Assembly: GCF_025231525.1 (NCBI RefSeq)
Contig: NZ_CP103057.1
Span: 3,668,501-3,732,500 of the forward strand
Reading direction: 5' to 3'
Length of the DNA stretch: 64,000 nt
Source of the DNA: Sphingomonas endolithica
GTDB taxonomy: Bacteria > Pseudomonadota > Alphaproteobacteria > Sphingomonadales > Sphingomonadaceae
Under the pieces are notes generated by a model that worked only from the letters and a program-made list of their open reading frames with translations, had not been told where the DNA came from and did no database searches. Each line of letters begins with the position of its first letter. Position 1 is the first letter of the stretch. This document shows, piece by piece, positions 1 through 8,832 of the stretch. The position numbers and the translations under genes are program-made.

Positions 1-618
1 GCCCACCGGCAGCGACAGCCGCTGCTCCAGCGCCATCTCGTCGACTGCGGACATCTCGGTGATGTCCTGATATCGCGTGACGCCCAGTGCGAACAGGCTG
101 GTCTTCAGCGCATGATCGATGCCCCTGATCCGCTCCAGATCCGCTGTATGGCCATTGCGGAACCAGCTTTTGGTCGCTGGCTCGGCTGCGGGAACGACAT
201 CGGGCGTATCGCGCGCCAGAGTCGGCGCGGGAAATGCCGGTACGGCGGCGGAAGCAGCGACCTTGTGCGTGCTTTCAGCGTGAGGCTCGCGGATCGGATG
301 CTGAACCGCCGGGGTGGCGTCCGACACGGCAGGCGCCAACGACGGCGCGCTTTGGCTCGCCTGGTGATCGACCAAGGATGCGCGCTCGGTCGCGCTGTCC
401 CGTAGCGTCGCATTCTCCCGCTCCAGTTCGGCGATGCGCCGGTTGGCGTCGCGCAGGCGGAGATCGGCGTCACGGCGGAACTGAGCGTAATTGTCGCTCT
501 CGTCCTTGAAACGCTGCCGCCACTTGCGGCCGCCGGGATGCAGCCCAAGCCCGAGCAGCAGCCCGCCAAAGAACAGGATCACCAGAACGATCAGCTGGGA
601 GAAGGTGGTGAACAGCAT
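1..618 (-). CDS. Membrane-anchored helix-hairpin-helix protein (3' end beyond window)
   Basis: The frame is open from an ATG at 618 to the left edge (206 codons), so the C-terminus is missing. The protein starts with a hydrophobic segment (residues 5-27, rich in Leu, Val and Gly), followed by a charged Arg/Glu-rich stretch (about 30-75) that could form a coiled coil. A low-complexity Ala/Pro region follows. The last visible part, starting LERIRGID near residue 168, resembles the helix-hairpin-helix domain seen in many alphaproteobacterial membrane proteins of unknown function. It lies 86 bases downstream of tadC on the same strand and may belong to the pilus operon, but a role there is only inferred. 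No enzymatic motif is visible. Confidence 0.7.
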   Translation of the reverse strand, partial: MLFTTFSQLIVLVILFFGGLLLGLGLHPGGRKWRQRFKDESDNYAQFRRDADLRLRDANRRIAELERENATLRDSATERASLVDHQASQSAPSLAPAVSDATPAVQHPIREPHAESTHKVAASAAVPAFPAPTLARDTPDVVPAAEPATKSWFRNGHTADLERIRGIDHALKTSLFALGVTRYQDITEMSAVDEMALEQRLSLPVG

Positions 619-704
619 CGTTGCGAAGACCTTTGCCGAAATTACGCGCCGGGCAACCGGCTAGACCCCGATCCTGATCCTTTGTCGCAGCGGGATCAAG
701 CGGG

Positions 705-1697
705 TTACATCCCCTTGAACGCGTCCGAGATCGAGCAAGCCGCCGGTCCGAGGATGACGACGAACAGCACCGGCAGGATGAACAGGATCAACGGCACGGT
801 CATGATCGCTGGCAGGCGGGCGGCTTTTTCCTCGGCGCGCATCATGCGCTCGTTGCGGAACTCGCCGGACAGCACGCGCAATGCCGAGGCAAGCGGCGTG
901 CCGTATTTCTCGGTCTGCACCATCGTCGTGACCACGCCTTTGACCGCATCCAGATTGACCCGCATGGCGAGATTTTCGAACGCCTGCCGCCGTTCGGACA
1001 GAAAGCCGAGTTCGATAGCGGTCAACGTGAACTCATCGCCCAGTTCGGGATAGGCGCGGCCGAGTTCGCGGGCGACGCGGTGGAAGGCGGCATCCACCGT
1101 GAGGCCAGCCTCGGCGCAGATCACCAGCAGGTCGAGCGCATCGGGCAAACCTTTGCGGATCGCGTGCGACCTTTTGGTGATCTTGTTCTTGAGAAAGATG
1201 TCGGGCGCTTTGTAGGACAGGATCAGCGTCCCGGCGACGATCGCGTAACGCTTTAGCGGCCCATAAGTGGGGAACATGTCGGTGCCGTAGACGAGGTAGA
1301 TCGCCAGCGCTCCGAACACGATCGGCAGGACAAGGCGCCCGAAGATGACGGCGACGGCATATTCCTTGGACCGGATGCCTGCCTGCATCAGCTTAATCTG
1401 CGCGGCTTTGACCTGGCTGTCCTGCAGCACTTTCATGCCCGACAGCAGCGCCTTCATGCGATCGGTCGTCTCGTTCTTGGTGACGAGCTTCGCGCGGCGT
1501 TTGGTGGAGGCCGTAATGCCGGCCTTCAATTGCTCGCGTCGCTCGTTCAACGCCTTCACGCGCTTCGTCATCGGGTCGCGGACGGTCATTGCGGCGTAGA
1601 CCGCCAGCAGTACCGCGAACGCAGCAACGCCGGCGAGCAACGTCGCCACCATGAAAACATCGACCCCTAAGATCGTCGGACCGGCCGTCTCGCCCAT
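705..1697 (-). CDS. tadC: Tad pilus inner-membrane platform protein TadC
   Basis: 330 residues. It has an N-terminal membrane segment (about 14-37), a basic cytoplasmic stretch, two further membrane segments (about 115-160), a type II secretion F domain starting LPDALDLL near residue 184, and a hydrophobic C-terminal segment (about 297-320). With TadB it should form the inner-membrane platform that couples the cytoplasmic ATPase to pilin assembly. It follows tadB by 40 bases in a leftward operon. The length is normal for the family. The ATG at 1697 is the first reasonable start. Confidence 0.9.
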   Translation of the reverse strand: MGETAGPTILGVDVFMVATLLAGVAAFAVLLAVYAAMTVRDPMTKRVKALNERREQLKAGITASTKRRAKLVTKNETTDRMKALLSGMKVLQDSQVKAAQIKLMQAGIRSKEYAVAVIFGRLVLPIVFGALAIYLVYGTDMFPTYGPLKRYAIVAGTLILSYKAPDIFLKNKITKRSHAIRKGLPDALDLLVICAEAGLTVDAAFHRVARELGRAYPELGDEFTLTAIELGFLSERRQAFENLAMRVNLDAVKGVVTTMVQTEKYGTPLASALRVLSGEFRNERMMRAEEKAARLPAIMTVPLILFILPVLFVVILGPAACSISDAFKGM

Positions 1698-1737
1698 GAT
1701 GTTCGTTGCGTTCCCTTGAGAGTTCGAAGATCGAAGG

Positions 1738-2715
1738 TCAGATTTCGAAATTGATCATCTTGGCCATGATGAAGGCGCCGATCGCCATCCAGCACATACC
1801 GCCCATGCCGGCGACCATCAGCCGCTGGTCGATGAAGAAGTTCTGCATGTATGTGCCGTTGATAAACCAGATCAGGCCGAATACGATAAAGGGCAGGGCT
1901 CCGATAATGTAGGCCGAGGCTTTGGACTCGGACGACATTGCCTTGATCTTCAGCTTCATTTGCCCGCGCATGCGCAGCACGTTGGCTAGATTGGCAAGTG
2001 TCTCGGCAAGGTTGCCACCGGTCTCGCGCTGGATCGCGATCGAGATGACGAAGAACTGGAATTCCGGTGTCCCCAGCCGGTCGGCAGTCTCCTGCAAGGC
2101 CGCGTCCATCGTGCGACCGATCTTCATCTTGTCGGTCACCATGCGGAATTCGTCGCCTACCGGCCCCGGCACCTCATTGCCGACCACGGCGATCGTCTCC
2201 GTGATCGGCAGGCCCGAGCGCAGACCGCGGACGAGCAATTCGATCGCGTCCGGCAGCTTGGCGGTGAACTTGGTCACGCGGCGGTTGATGAAGATGCTCA
2301 CGCCCTTGTGCGGGATACCGGCGCCGAGCAGAAGCCCGACGAACAATGCGAGCACGAGCGGCAAGCCTTTGAGCACGAGCAGCACGCTGGCGACGACGGT
2401 AATGCCAAGCGAGGCCAAGGCGTATTGGCCGACGGTCCAGCTCTTGCCGGTCATGGCGAGGCGCTTCTTGAGCAATGCGGGCCGCGGCAGGAAGCGCATC
2501 GCGACGCCGTCCATCTTGTTGTCGCGCGAGGCCGAGATGCGGCGCATCATCTGCGCTTCGATGACGCCCTCGCCACTGCCACTGTGACGGGCACGAAGCG
2601 TGGTCAGGCGACGTGCCTGGGCGCGTCCTGCCGATGGCCCGGAAAAGGCAGCCAGGATCAGTCCCAAAAAGACAAGAACGCCTGCGGCAAGGATGATCAA
2701 CGACATCAGGTCCAT
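1738..2715 (-). CDS. tadB: Tad pilus inner-membrane platform protein TadB
   Basis: 325 residues. An N-terminal membrane helix (5-27) is followed by a basic loop, two hydrophobic segments around 100-135, a type II secretion F domain starting KLPDAIELL near residue 154, and paired C-terminal membrane helices (about 265-320). It is the partner of TadC in the pilus assembly platform. It begins only 58 bases after the cpaE stop, where the ATPase gene cpaF/tadA stands in most Tad clusters; that gene is absent. The ATG at 2715 gives full family length. Confidence 0.9.
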   Translation of the reverse strand: MDLMSLIILAAGVLVFLGLILAAFSGPSAGRAQARRLTTLRARHSGSGEGVIEAQMMRRISASRDNKMDGVAMRFLPRPALLKKRLAMTGKSWTVGQYALASLGITVVASVLLVLKGLPLVLALFVGLLLGAGIPHKGVSIFINRRVTKFTAKLPDAIELLVRGLRSGLPITETIAVVGNEVPGPVGDEFRMVTDKMKIGRTMDAALQETADRLGTPEFQFFVISIAIQRETGGNLAETLANLANVLRMRGQMKLKIKAMSSESKASAYIIGALPFIVFGLIWFINGTYMQNFFIDQRLMVAGMGGMCWMAIGAFIMAKMINFEI

Positions 2716-2773
2716 CGCACTACTTAGCGCTCCGCTTGGTTACGAAAGGGTCAATCGACCGTTTCGCAACCGG

Positions 2774-4051
2774 TTACTTCTTGGCCTTCGGCCGGATCGA
2801 CTTGAAGGCGAACTTGCCCATCAGTGATCCGCCCTTAACAGCTGCAGGCGCGCTGCCGCGCTCGTCATCCGCTTGGTCGCCGCAGGTCATCAGCTTGCTC
2901 GACAAATCGCCGAGCGGTGCGACTGTTTTCGATCCCTTGCCTGCTTCGGCCATCGGCTTGCCGAGCTTGGCCGACTGCGCGGCGAGCTTCTGATCGAAGG
3001 GGATGAGGAAATCGATCCGGCGTTCGATCGAGCCCTCGAAATCGCGCCGTGTGATCTCCGTCAGGCCGGTCGCATGGATTCGGTTGGCAACGACGAAAAC
3101 CTGCGTCTGCGGGGCGTTCGACTTCAGCCACGACAGGATTCGGATCGTGTCGCGGGCGGCGGCCAAGGTCAGCTCGGTCACCACGACCGCGATCTGGACG
3201 TCGGTGATCAATTGCGGGTGCTGCACCAGCATGCCGCGCGGCAAATCCACGATGGTGCATTCGAATGCCGCCCGCATCTCCTCCTGGAGTTGAACGAACG
3301 CTGCTCCATCGGTCAGAATCGGCGAATTGATCGGCGCTTCGGCCGACAGTACCGACAGGGTGTCGCTCGATCTTACCATGGCACGTTCGATGAACAGCCC
3401 GTCGATGCGGCTGGGATTCTCGATCGCGTCGGTCAGTCCGCGCCCGGGCTCCAGATCGAGCGCCAAGGCGCCGGTGCCGAAATGGACGTCGAGGTCGAGC
3501 AATGCCGTGGACCGCTTGCTGCGCTCGCTCAGGATCCACGCCACCGACGTCGCGACAGTCGAGGCACCGACGCCACCCCGCGCGCCGATGACGGCGGTCG
3601 AGCAATGCGCCTTTTCGACACCTGATTCGGTCATCTTGGGCGCGTTGAGCATGGCTTGTGCGTGAGTGAAGGCTTCGCGCAGCATATCGGGGCTGAGCGG
3701 CTTCAACAGGTAATCCTGGATGCCGCTGACGACCAGGTCGCGGTACAGGCGCACGTCGTTGACCTGCCCGGCGGCGATCACCACCGTGCCTGGTTCGCAT
3801 ACTTCGGCCAACGCGTTGATGTCGTTCAGCGGATCGCCGCTTTCCGACAGATCGACGAACAGGATCTGGGGCGATGCGGAGACCGACAGGGACTGGACCG
3901 CGTTGCGCAATCCGCCCTTGTTCACTTTCTCGGCGGCCCAGCCCATTTCGGTGACCACCGGGCGCAGCGCCTCCACCGTGGTCTCGTCGCAGACATAGGC
4001 GACGAACGGTTCACGGTGACTGGCGCCCTTGGCACTGAAGGGTGCGTTCAT
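2774..4051 (-). CDS. cpaE: Pilus assembly protein CpaE/TadZ, ParA-like ATPase
   Basis: 425 residues. The first 135 or so form a response-regulator-like domain (ILFVDLSE, then DYLLKPLS). The remainder is a MinD/ParA-type P-loop domain whose loop reads RGGVGAST (158-165), a form without the final Lys of the usual motif. TadZ/CpaE proteins are polar localisation factors for the Tad machine. The gene starts 3 bases after the cpaD stop and is clearly cotranscribed with it. A second domain boundary and a basic C-terminal tail (KAKK) are visible. The start is ATG at 4051 with only a weak ribosome binding site. Confidence 0.88.
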   Translation of the reverse strand: MNAPFSAKGASHREPFVAYVCDETTVEALRPVVTEMGWAAEKVNKGGLRNAVQSLSVSASPQILFVDLSESGDPLNDINALAEVCEPGTVVIAAGQVNDVRLYRDLVVSGIQDYLLKPLSPDMLREAFTHAQAMLNAPKMTESGVEKAHCSTAVIGARGGVGASTVATSVAWILSERSKRSTALLDLDVHFGTGALALDLEPGRGLTDAIENPSRIDGLFIERAMVRSSDTLSVLSAEAPINSPILTDGAAFVQLQEEMRAAFECTIVDLPRGMLVQHPQLITDVQIAVVVTELTLAAARDTIRILSWLKSNAPQTQVFVVANRIHATGLTEITRRDFEGSIERRIDFLIPFDQKLAAQSAKLGKPMAEAGKGSKTVAPLGDLSSKLMTCGDQADDERGSAPAAVKGGSLMGKFAFKSIRPKAKK

Positions 4052-4054
4052 GGC

Positions 4055-4720
4055 TCAGTTGCTCCCCGTGTTGCTGCCGCTGGCGGCGGCGCCGCCCGAG
4101 CTGCCGGAGCCGCCCGAACCGCTGCCCGGCACGGCCTTGCGATAAACGTCGATCGCCTTCGTCGCCTGGGCGGGATCGGTGACATCCGCCCCCGGCTGGC
4201 CACGTACGAGATCGGTCGGATTGGCGACCATCGCTGCGATATTGCCGTTGATGGCGCATCCCTGGTTGGACGATGTGTTGCTCTCGAAGTCGGTACCCGC
4301 AAAGCGCGAGAAATCCGGGCAACCTGGCACCGTCGCCTTCATGCGGCTGACCACGACCCGCACGGTCCCGGGCGTGACCGGGCCTGCGGTGATCGGCACA
4401 TCATCGGAGACGAGCAGGCCGTATCGTGCCGCCTGCTGCTGAATGTCGTCGTGAAGGCCGCTGCCGCCATAGGCGTTGGGATCATCCACGGCGATCTTGT
4501 CGCCGTAGCCGACCCGGATCGACTGCATCCACCCGGCCAGGCGCTGTGCCTCGCCTGGAGCGATGCCGTTGCCGCTCGTCGCCAGATCGAAGACGTAATC
4601 GGTGCGGGCGACAACGGGTTGGTGGACCGATTCAAGGCCGCGGTTTTCCGTGCCGGCACACGCCCCCAGCGACAATGCCGAGCCGAGGGCGGATGCGATC
4701 AGGATAGTACGCATGAACAT
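4055..4720 (-). CDS. cpaD: Pilus assembly lipoprotein CpaD
   Basis: 221 residues from the ATG at 4720. This start is chosen over a TTG at 4747 because an AGGAAG ribosome binding site sits just before it and a clean lipoprotein signal follows, with lipobox LGAC and Cys at 21. CpaD is the outer-membrane lipoprotein thought to assist the CpaC secretin. The tail is a low-complexity Gly/Ser/Ala stretch typical of the family. The gene lies between cpaC and cpaE in the operon. The longer TTG start would overlap the cpaC stop. Confidence 0.85.
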   Translation of the reverse strand: MFMRTILIASALGSALSLGACAGTENRGLESVHQPVVARTDYVFDLATSGNGIAPGEAQRLAGWMQSIRVGYGDKIAVDDPNAYGGSGLHDDIQQQAARYGLLVSDDVPITAGPVTPGTVRVVVSRMKATVPGCPDFSRFAGTDFESNTSSNQGCAINGNIAAMVANPTDLVRGQPGADVTDPAQATKAIDVYRKAVPGSGSGGSGSSGGAAASGSNTGSN

Positions 4721-4743
4721 GGATTTCTTCCTGGCTGCGGGCG

Positions 4744-6276
4744 TCAATTGAACGAGAAGCCGGGGGCGGGGGCCGCACCCTTCTTCTGCTTTGGCGGTGC
4801 CTTCTCCTCGCGGCGCACATCGGGCTTCGGTGCGGGCAGAGCGGGGGCGACGGCTCCGAAGGCGGGCGCGGCAGTACCGGATGGCGCCATGCTCGGCTTG
4901 GGACGGTCACCGCCGGTCGTTCCTCCACCGATCTTGCCGAGCAGGAGGCGTTCCAGATCGGTCGGCGCCTTATACCCGTCGGTGGGCAAGACGATCTCGT
5001 TCGCGTTGACCGGCTTCACCAGATATGGCGTCACGACGATCACCAATTCGGTTTCGCTGCGCCGGAAGCCGTTGGAGCGGAACAGTGCCCCCAGGATGGG
5101 CACGTCGCCCAAGCCCGGCGTCTTGTCGATGTTATTGTCATGGTTGTTCTGCAACAGACCCGCGGTCATGAAGCTCTGGCCGGAGCCTAGCTCGATCGTG
5201 GTTTCGGTACGCCGCGTGCTGATCCCCTGGATGACCGTGTTGCCCAGCGTGACGGCACCTTGTGCGGTCAACTGCGACACTTCGGCCCGCAGGCGCAGCG
5301 AAATGCGGCCGTCGGCGAGCACGGTGGGCGTGTAGGTCAGGCTGATGCCGTACGGCTTGTATTCGACCGAAACGGCACCTTGCCCCTGGCTGATCAGCAC
5401 CGGAACCTCGCCACCGGCAAGAAAGTTGCCGGTCTCGCCCGACAATGCCGTGAGGTTCGGGGTGGCGAGTGTCGAGACCTGCCCGACGCTTTCGCCCAGA
5501 TCGAGCGCGGCAAGGAAGTCGGTGCCCAGCGCACGGCCGGCCAAGCCGAGCGTGGAGCGGAAGGAGCCGTCGGTCACCGTCGATGTCTTGGCGCCAGTGG
5601 TCGGGTTGTAGGTGATCGTTCCCGCCGAGCCGGAATTGGACCGGAAGAGCGTGCCTCGACCGGGGCCGTCGCTCGTCGTCAGCCGCACACCGACATTCTT
5701 GAAGAAACTATGGCTCACCTCGGCAAACTTGACCTGCAGGTTGACCTGCAACGGCGTCGCGGTGCGCAGCCGGCTGAGCACCTTCGTCGAATCGCCGACA
5801 AAGGCCTGGACGAGCCGTTCCGCCTCGGCGCCGTCCGCTGGGGACGCGGTGGTGCCGGTCAGCAGGATCAGGCCGTTCATCGACGTCGCCGTGATCTGCG
5901 ATTCGGGCATGGCCAGGTTGAGCATCCCCTGGATGGAGTCGAAATTGTTGCCGACGCGAACGGTCGCGGAATACACCACGGCACCTGTCTTGCTGGTCGC
6001 CGAGATCGTCGTCTCGCCCTGCGCCTTGCCAAAGATGTAGAGCTGCGTCGGCGAGCGAACCTGCACGTCGGCGATCGCATCGCTGGCCACGAACACGTCG
6101 CTCATCGGACGTTCGAGGTTGATCAGGCGTCCGCGGCCCGTGTTGATCTGCAGCACCGGCGCGCTCGCCATGACCGGTATGCGGGTCTGCGCGCGCAGCG
6201 GAACGGCGAAGTCCACCATTGTCGCGGTCATCATCACGGCGGCCAGCGGCCAGCCCATCGCTTGACTGGTACGCAT
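4744..6276 (-). CDS. cpaC: Outer-membrane secretin CpaC/RcpA
   Basis: 510 residues with a Sec signal peptide (about 1-29). The N-terminal domain, including the INTGRGRLI stretch, is of the pilus-secretin type and is followed by a BON-like segment. The type II/III secretin domain spans about 225-420 and includes the GLGDVPILGALFR signature near its end. The C-terminus is Pro/Lys-rich and ends in FN. It should form the outer-membrane pore through which the pilus emerges. The cpaC ATG overlaps the cpaB stop by one base (TGATG), which suggests translational coupling. Confidence 0.92.
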   Translation of the reverse strand: MRTSQAMGWPLAAVMMTATMVDFAVPLRAQTRIPVMASAPVLQINTGRGRLINLERPMSDVFVASDAIADVQVRSPTQLYIFGKAQGETTISATSKTGAVVYSATVRVGNNFDSIQGMLNLAMPESQITATSMNGLILLTGTTASPADGAEAERLVQAFVGDSTKVLSRLRTATPLQVNLQVKFAEVSHSFFKNVGVRLTTSDGPGRGTLFRSNSGSAGTITYNPTTGAKTSTVTDGSFRSTLGLAGRALGTDFLAALDLGESVGQVSTLATPNLTALSGETGNFLAGGEVPVLISQGQGAVSVEYKPYGISLTYTPTVLADGRISLRLRAEVSQLTAQGAVTLGNTVIQGISTRRTETTIELGSGQSFMTAGLLQNNHDNNIDKTPGLGDVPILGALFRSNGFRRSETELVIVVTPYLVKPVNANEIVLPTDGYKAPTDLERLLLGKIGGGTTGGDRPKPSMAPSGTAAPAFGAVAPALPAPKPDVRREEKAPPKQKKGAAPAPGFSFN

Positions 6277-7310
6277 CAGTTCTTTCCCCCGACCGCTACT
6301 TGGGTCACCGTATTACCGCGTGCCACGCGCACTACCGGTCCAGCCGCCACCGGCGGCGGCGCTCCGGGATATGCCGGGCCCGTCACCATCGGCGCAGCGG
6401 GCGCCGAAGTCTGTGCTTCGGCCGGCTTGCCGGGCACGCTGCGGCGCTGGAAGCGCGATACGTCGGCGCCCACCGCATAGGTGTTGTTACCCGTCACCGG
6501 TTGCGCGGCGAGGCGCGCCATCATGGCTTTTTCGGCCTTCGGATCATCGGTCTCGGGCACCTTGATGTCGCCGTTGGCGATGGCCTGTTCGAGTTCCGTA
6601 TTGTTGTCCGCAATCGAGCGTAGCGACAGCGATAGAGTGCCAAGCGTCTGCGCCACGGCAATCTGCTCGGCGATCTTCGGCGTTGCCTCGATCGTTACGT
6701 TGGAGAAGCCACGCACCTGGGTCTTACCGTCTTCGCCGACCGTGTTGTCGGTGCGCTGATCGGTCGCCAGTACGCGCAGGTTGCGCATGATGGTCTCCGA
6801 AGTTTTTAGCGCCGGACCATCGCCGCCGCCCGGAACTTCCTGTGTCAGGATCAGGTCGATGCGGTCGCCTGGGAAGACGAAGCCGGCGACGCCCGCCTGC
6901 GCCGAGATCGGGATCGTCACCGCACGCATGCCGGCACCCAGTGCCGCGGCCAGGAACCCGCGATCGCCGGGTTTGACCAGCGCGCCCTGTGTAATCGGCT
7001 GACCGGCAGTGATCGCGCTGCGCACCACCGTGCCTTGCAGCGCTTGCACGTTGGTGTCCGCCTTGATGTAATAAGCGCCCTGCACCAGCTCCTTTGGCCA
7101 CGGCTGGAACTTCAGCGCAGTGGCATCCAGGATCGTGCCGACGGGCAGTGCCCGGGTTGCGACCAGCACTTCGGGGCCGTCGATCGGCGCGGCCACGGCC
7201 GCTCCCGCGACAGGCGCAGGGCTGCCCGAAATCAGGCTGCGCGCCATGAACGCGGTGATTGCCGCGACAAGCAACGCGCCGATCAGCAATACGATCTTAC
7301 GGGTATCCAT
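6276..7310 (-). CDS. cpaB: Pilus assembly protein CpaB/RcpC
   Basis: 344 residues. A membrane anchor at 5-25 is followed by a SAF domain (about 48-110; starts EVLVATRALPVGTI) and a conserved RcpC core containing the PGDRIDLIL stretch. The C-terminal tail is rich in Pro and Ala. CpaB is a periplasmic factor needed for secretin assembly or stability. It is the second gene of the leftward pilus operon, 50 bases after cpaA, and overlaps cpaC by one base. Confidence 0.9.
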   Translation of the reverse strand: MDTRKIVLLIGALLVAAITAFMARSLISGSPAPVAGAAVAAPIDGPEVLVATRALPVGTILDATALKFQPWPKELVQGAYYIKADTNVQALQGTVVRSAITAGQPITQGALVKPGDRGFLAAALGAGMRAVTIPISAQAGVAGFVFPGDRIDLILTQEVPGGGDGPALKTSETIMRNLRVLATDQRTDNTVGEDGKTQVRGFSNVTIEATPKIAEQIAVAQTLGTLSLSLRSIADNNTELEQAIANGDIKVPETDDPKAEKAMMARLAAQPVTGNNTYAVGADVSRFQRRSVPGKPAEAQTSAPAAPMVTGPAYPGAPPPVAAGPVVRVARGNTVTQVAVGGKN

Positions 7311-7360
7311 GACGCTTTCGAACCTCTCGGACGCGAATCGGTTGATCCGCGGTTAATCAT

Positions 7361-7837
7361 TCACATAAAATGGTTAAGTATCGGTTGGCGGATCGCCACG
7401 AGGGCTGCGATCGCAATCGCCACGCCGTACGGGATCTCGATTTCGCCTTTCCTGCCGACGTGCCGATGCTCGACCAGCATCACCATCGTCAGGACGCCGC
7501 CGACCAGCGACATGATGATCAGCATCCATGCCAGCACGTCGAATTTCAGGCACCAAAGTGCCAGCGCGCCGATCATCTTGACGTCGCCGCCGCCCATCCA
7601 ACCGAAGTTGAAGGCAACACAGAACAAGCCGAACACGACCAGCGCGATGCCGATCTGCGCGGCGATGTCGGGCCACAATCCCAGGCCGTTCGCCCACCAC
7701 CACAAGGGGGCGAGCAGGGCGATGGCAGCATTCTTCCAATTGGCGATCTCACGCGTGCGTGCGTCTTCGATTCCCGCCGAAACGAGAAGCAGCGCGAGCA
7801 CGCCCAATAACCAGATCGTCGGATTCCCCCAGCCCAT
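7361..7837 (-). CDS. cpaA: A24-family prepilin peptidase CpaA
   Basis: 158 residues from the ATG at 7837. A start 20 codons further upstream is possible but would run into the divergent hydrolase gene. It is a polytopic membrane protein with the two catalytic aspartates of the prepilin peptidase family, one in EDARTREI near residue 26 and one in the GGGD motif near residue 85. It should cleave Flp-type prepilins at the inner membrane. It heads the pilus operon, but no pilin gene is next to it. The 47-base divergent gap to 7885 must hold any promoter. Confidence 0.85.
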   Translation of the reverse strand: MGWGNPTIWLLGVLALLLVSAGIEDARTREIANWKNAAIALLAPLWWWANGLGLWPDIAAQIGIALVVFGLFCVAFNFGWMGGGDVKMIGALALWCLKFDVLAWMLIIMSLVGGVLTMVMLVEHRHVGRKGEIEIPYGVAIAIAALVAIRQPILNHFM

Positions 7838-7884
7838 CCGGAATTGTCTAGACGGTATGGCTTTCCAAAAAGTAACGATGACCC

Positions 7885-8829
7885 ATGGGCTTAGCAAAAC
7901 CGTATCGGCGTGCCATTCCCGAGGACGCGCGTATCACCTCATGGCGAGCGCCGGACGGCTGGAAATTGCGCCGGTTCGACTGGCCGGTGGCGCGGGCATG
8001 CCGCGGCAGCATAATGTTCCAGGGCGGTCGCGGCGATGTGTTCGAGAAGTATCTCGAGGCGTTCGGCCATTGGCATGATCGAGGCTGGCACGTGACCTCG
8101 CTCGATTGGCGCGGGCAGGGGGGCTCGGGCCGGCTGCTGAGCGATCCTCATATCGGCCATATCGACGATTTCGCCACCTACATCGCCGATCTGGCCGCGT
8201 TCTGGCGCGATTGGGCGGCCGAGGTTCCCGGGCCGCATGTCCTGATGGGCCATTCGATGGGCGGGCATTTGGCATTGCGCGCCTTGGTGGAAGGCGCAGT
8301 GAGAGCCGATGCGGCGGTGTTGATCGCGCCGATGCTCGGGCTGCACAGCCCCATCGGTGCCGGTTTGAGCGAGCGGCTGGCCAAGATAATGGGCGCGATC
8401 GGCGATCCGGCGCGCCCGGCCTGGAAAGGGAATGAGCGTCCCGCAACCACGACGACGCGCGAAGCGTTGCTGACGCACGATCACAGTCGCTACGAGGATG
8501 AACTTTACTGGCAGCAGACCCAACCGGAACTGCGGATGGGGCCGCCGAGCTGGCAATGGCTGATCCGCGCGTTCGAATCGACCCGGGTGCTGAATGGGGA
8601 CCGGCGGCTGCAGGCCATGGCGGTCCCGACGCTGCTGATCGTGGCCGAGGCCGACAAGCTGGTCAGCCCGGCCGCCGCATTGCAGGTGGCGGCCAAGCTG
8701 CCGGACGCGAGCGTGGTCCGCTTCGGGGCCGAATCGGCGCATGAAATCTTGCGCGAGGCCGATACGGTGCGCGACCGGGCGTTGCACGAGATCGACGGTT
8801 TCCTGACGTCCCGCCTGAAGGGCGGCTGA
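7885..8829 (+). CDS. Alpha/beta hydrolase, lysophospholipase (PldB) type
   Basis: 314 residues. It has the nucleophile elbow GHSMGG (Ser at about 124), a FQGGRGD oxyanion-region motif, a late acidic residue in VAEADKLVS and a His in SAHEILRE, forming a complete Ser-Asp-His triad of the serine aminopeptidase/monoacylglycerol lipase type (Hydrolase_4). No signal peptide is visible, so it is probably cytoplasmic or membrane-associated. It is divergent from cpaA and is followed after 3 bases by an oxidoreductase, so the two are likely cotranscribed. The exact lipid substrate cannot be read from the sequence. Confidence 0.8.
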   Translation: MGLAKPYRRAIPEDARITSWRAPDGWKLRRFDWPVARACRGSIMFQGGRGDVFEKYLEAFGHWHDRGWHVTSLDWRGQGGSGRLLSDPHIGHIDDFATYIADLAAFWRDWAAEVPGPHVLMGHSMGGHLALRALVEGAVRADAAVLIAPMLGLHSPIGAGLSERLAKIMGAIGDPARPAWKGNERPATTTTREALLTHDHSRYEDELYWQQTQPELRMGPPSWQWLIRAFESTRVLNGDRRLQAMAVPTLLIVAEADKLVSPAAALQVAAKLPDASVVRFGAESAHEILREADTVRDRALHEIDGFLTSRLKGG

Positions 8830-8832
8830 CGC

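Noticed and set aside
3656..5335. A 559-codon rightward frame across cpaE, cpaD and cpaC
   Set aside because: It overlaps three clear pilus genes on the other strand and has low-complexity Arg/Gly text without domains.
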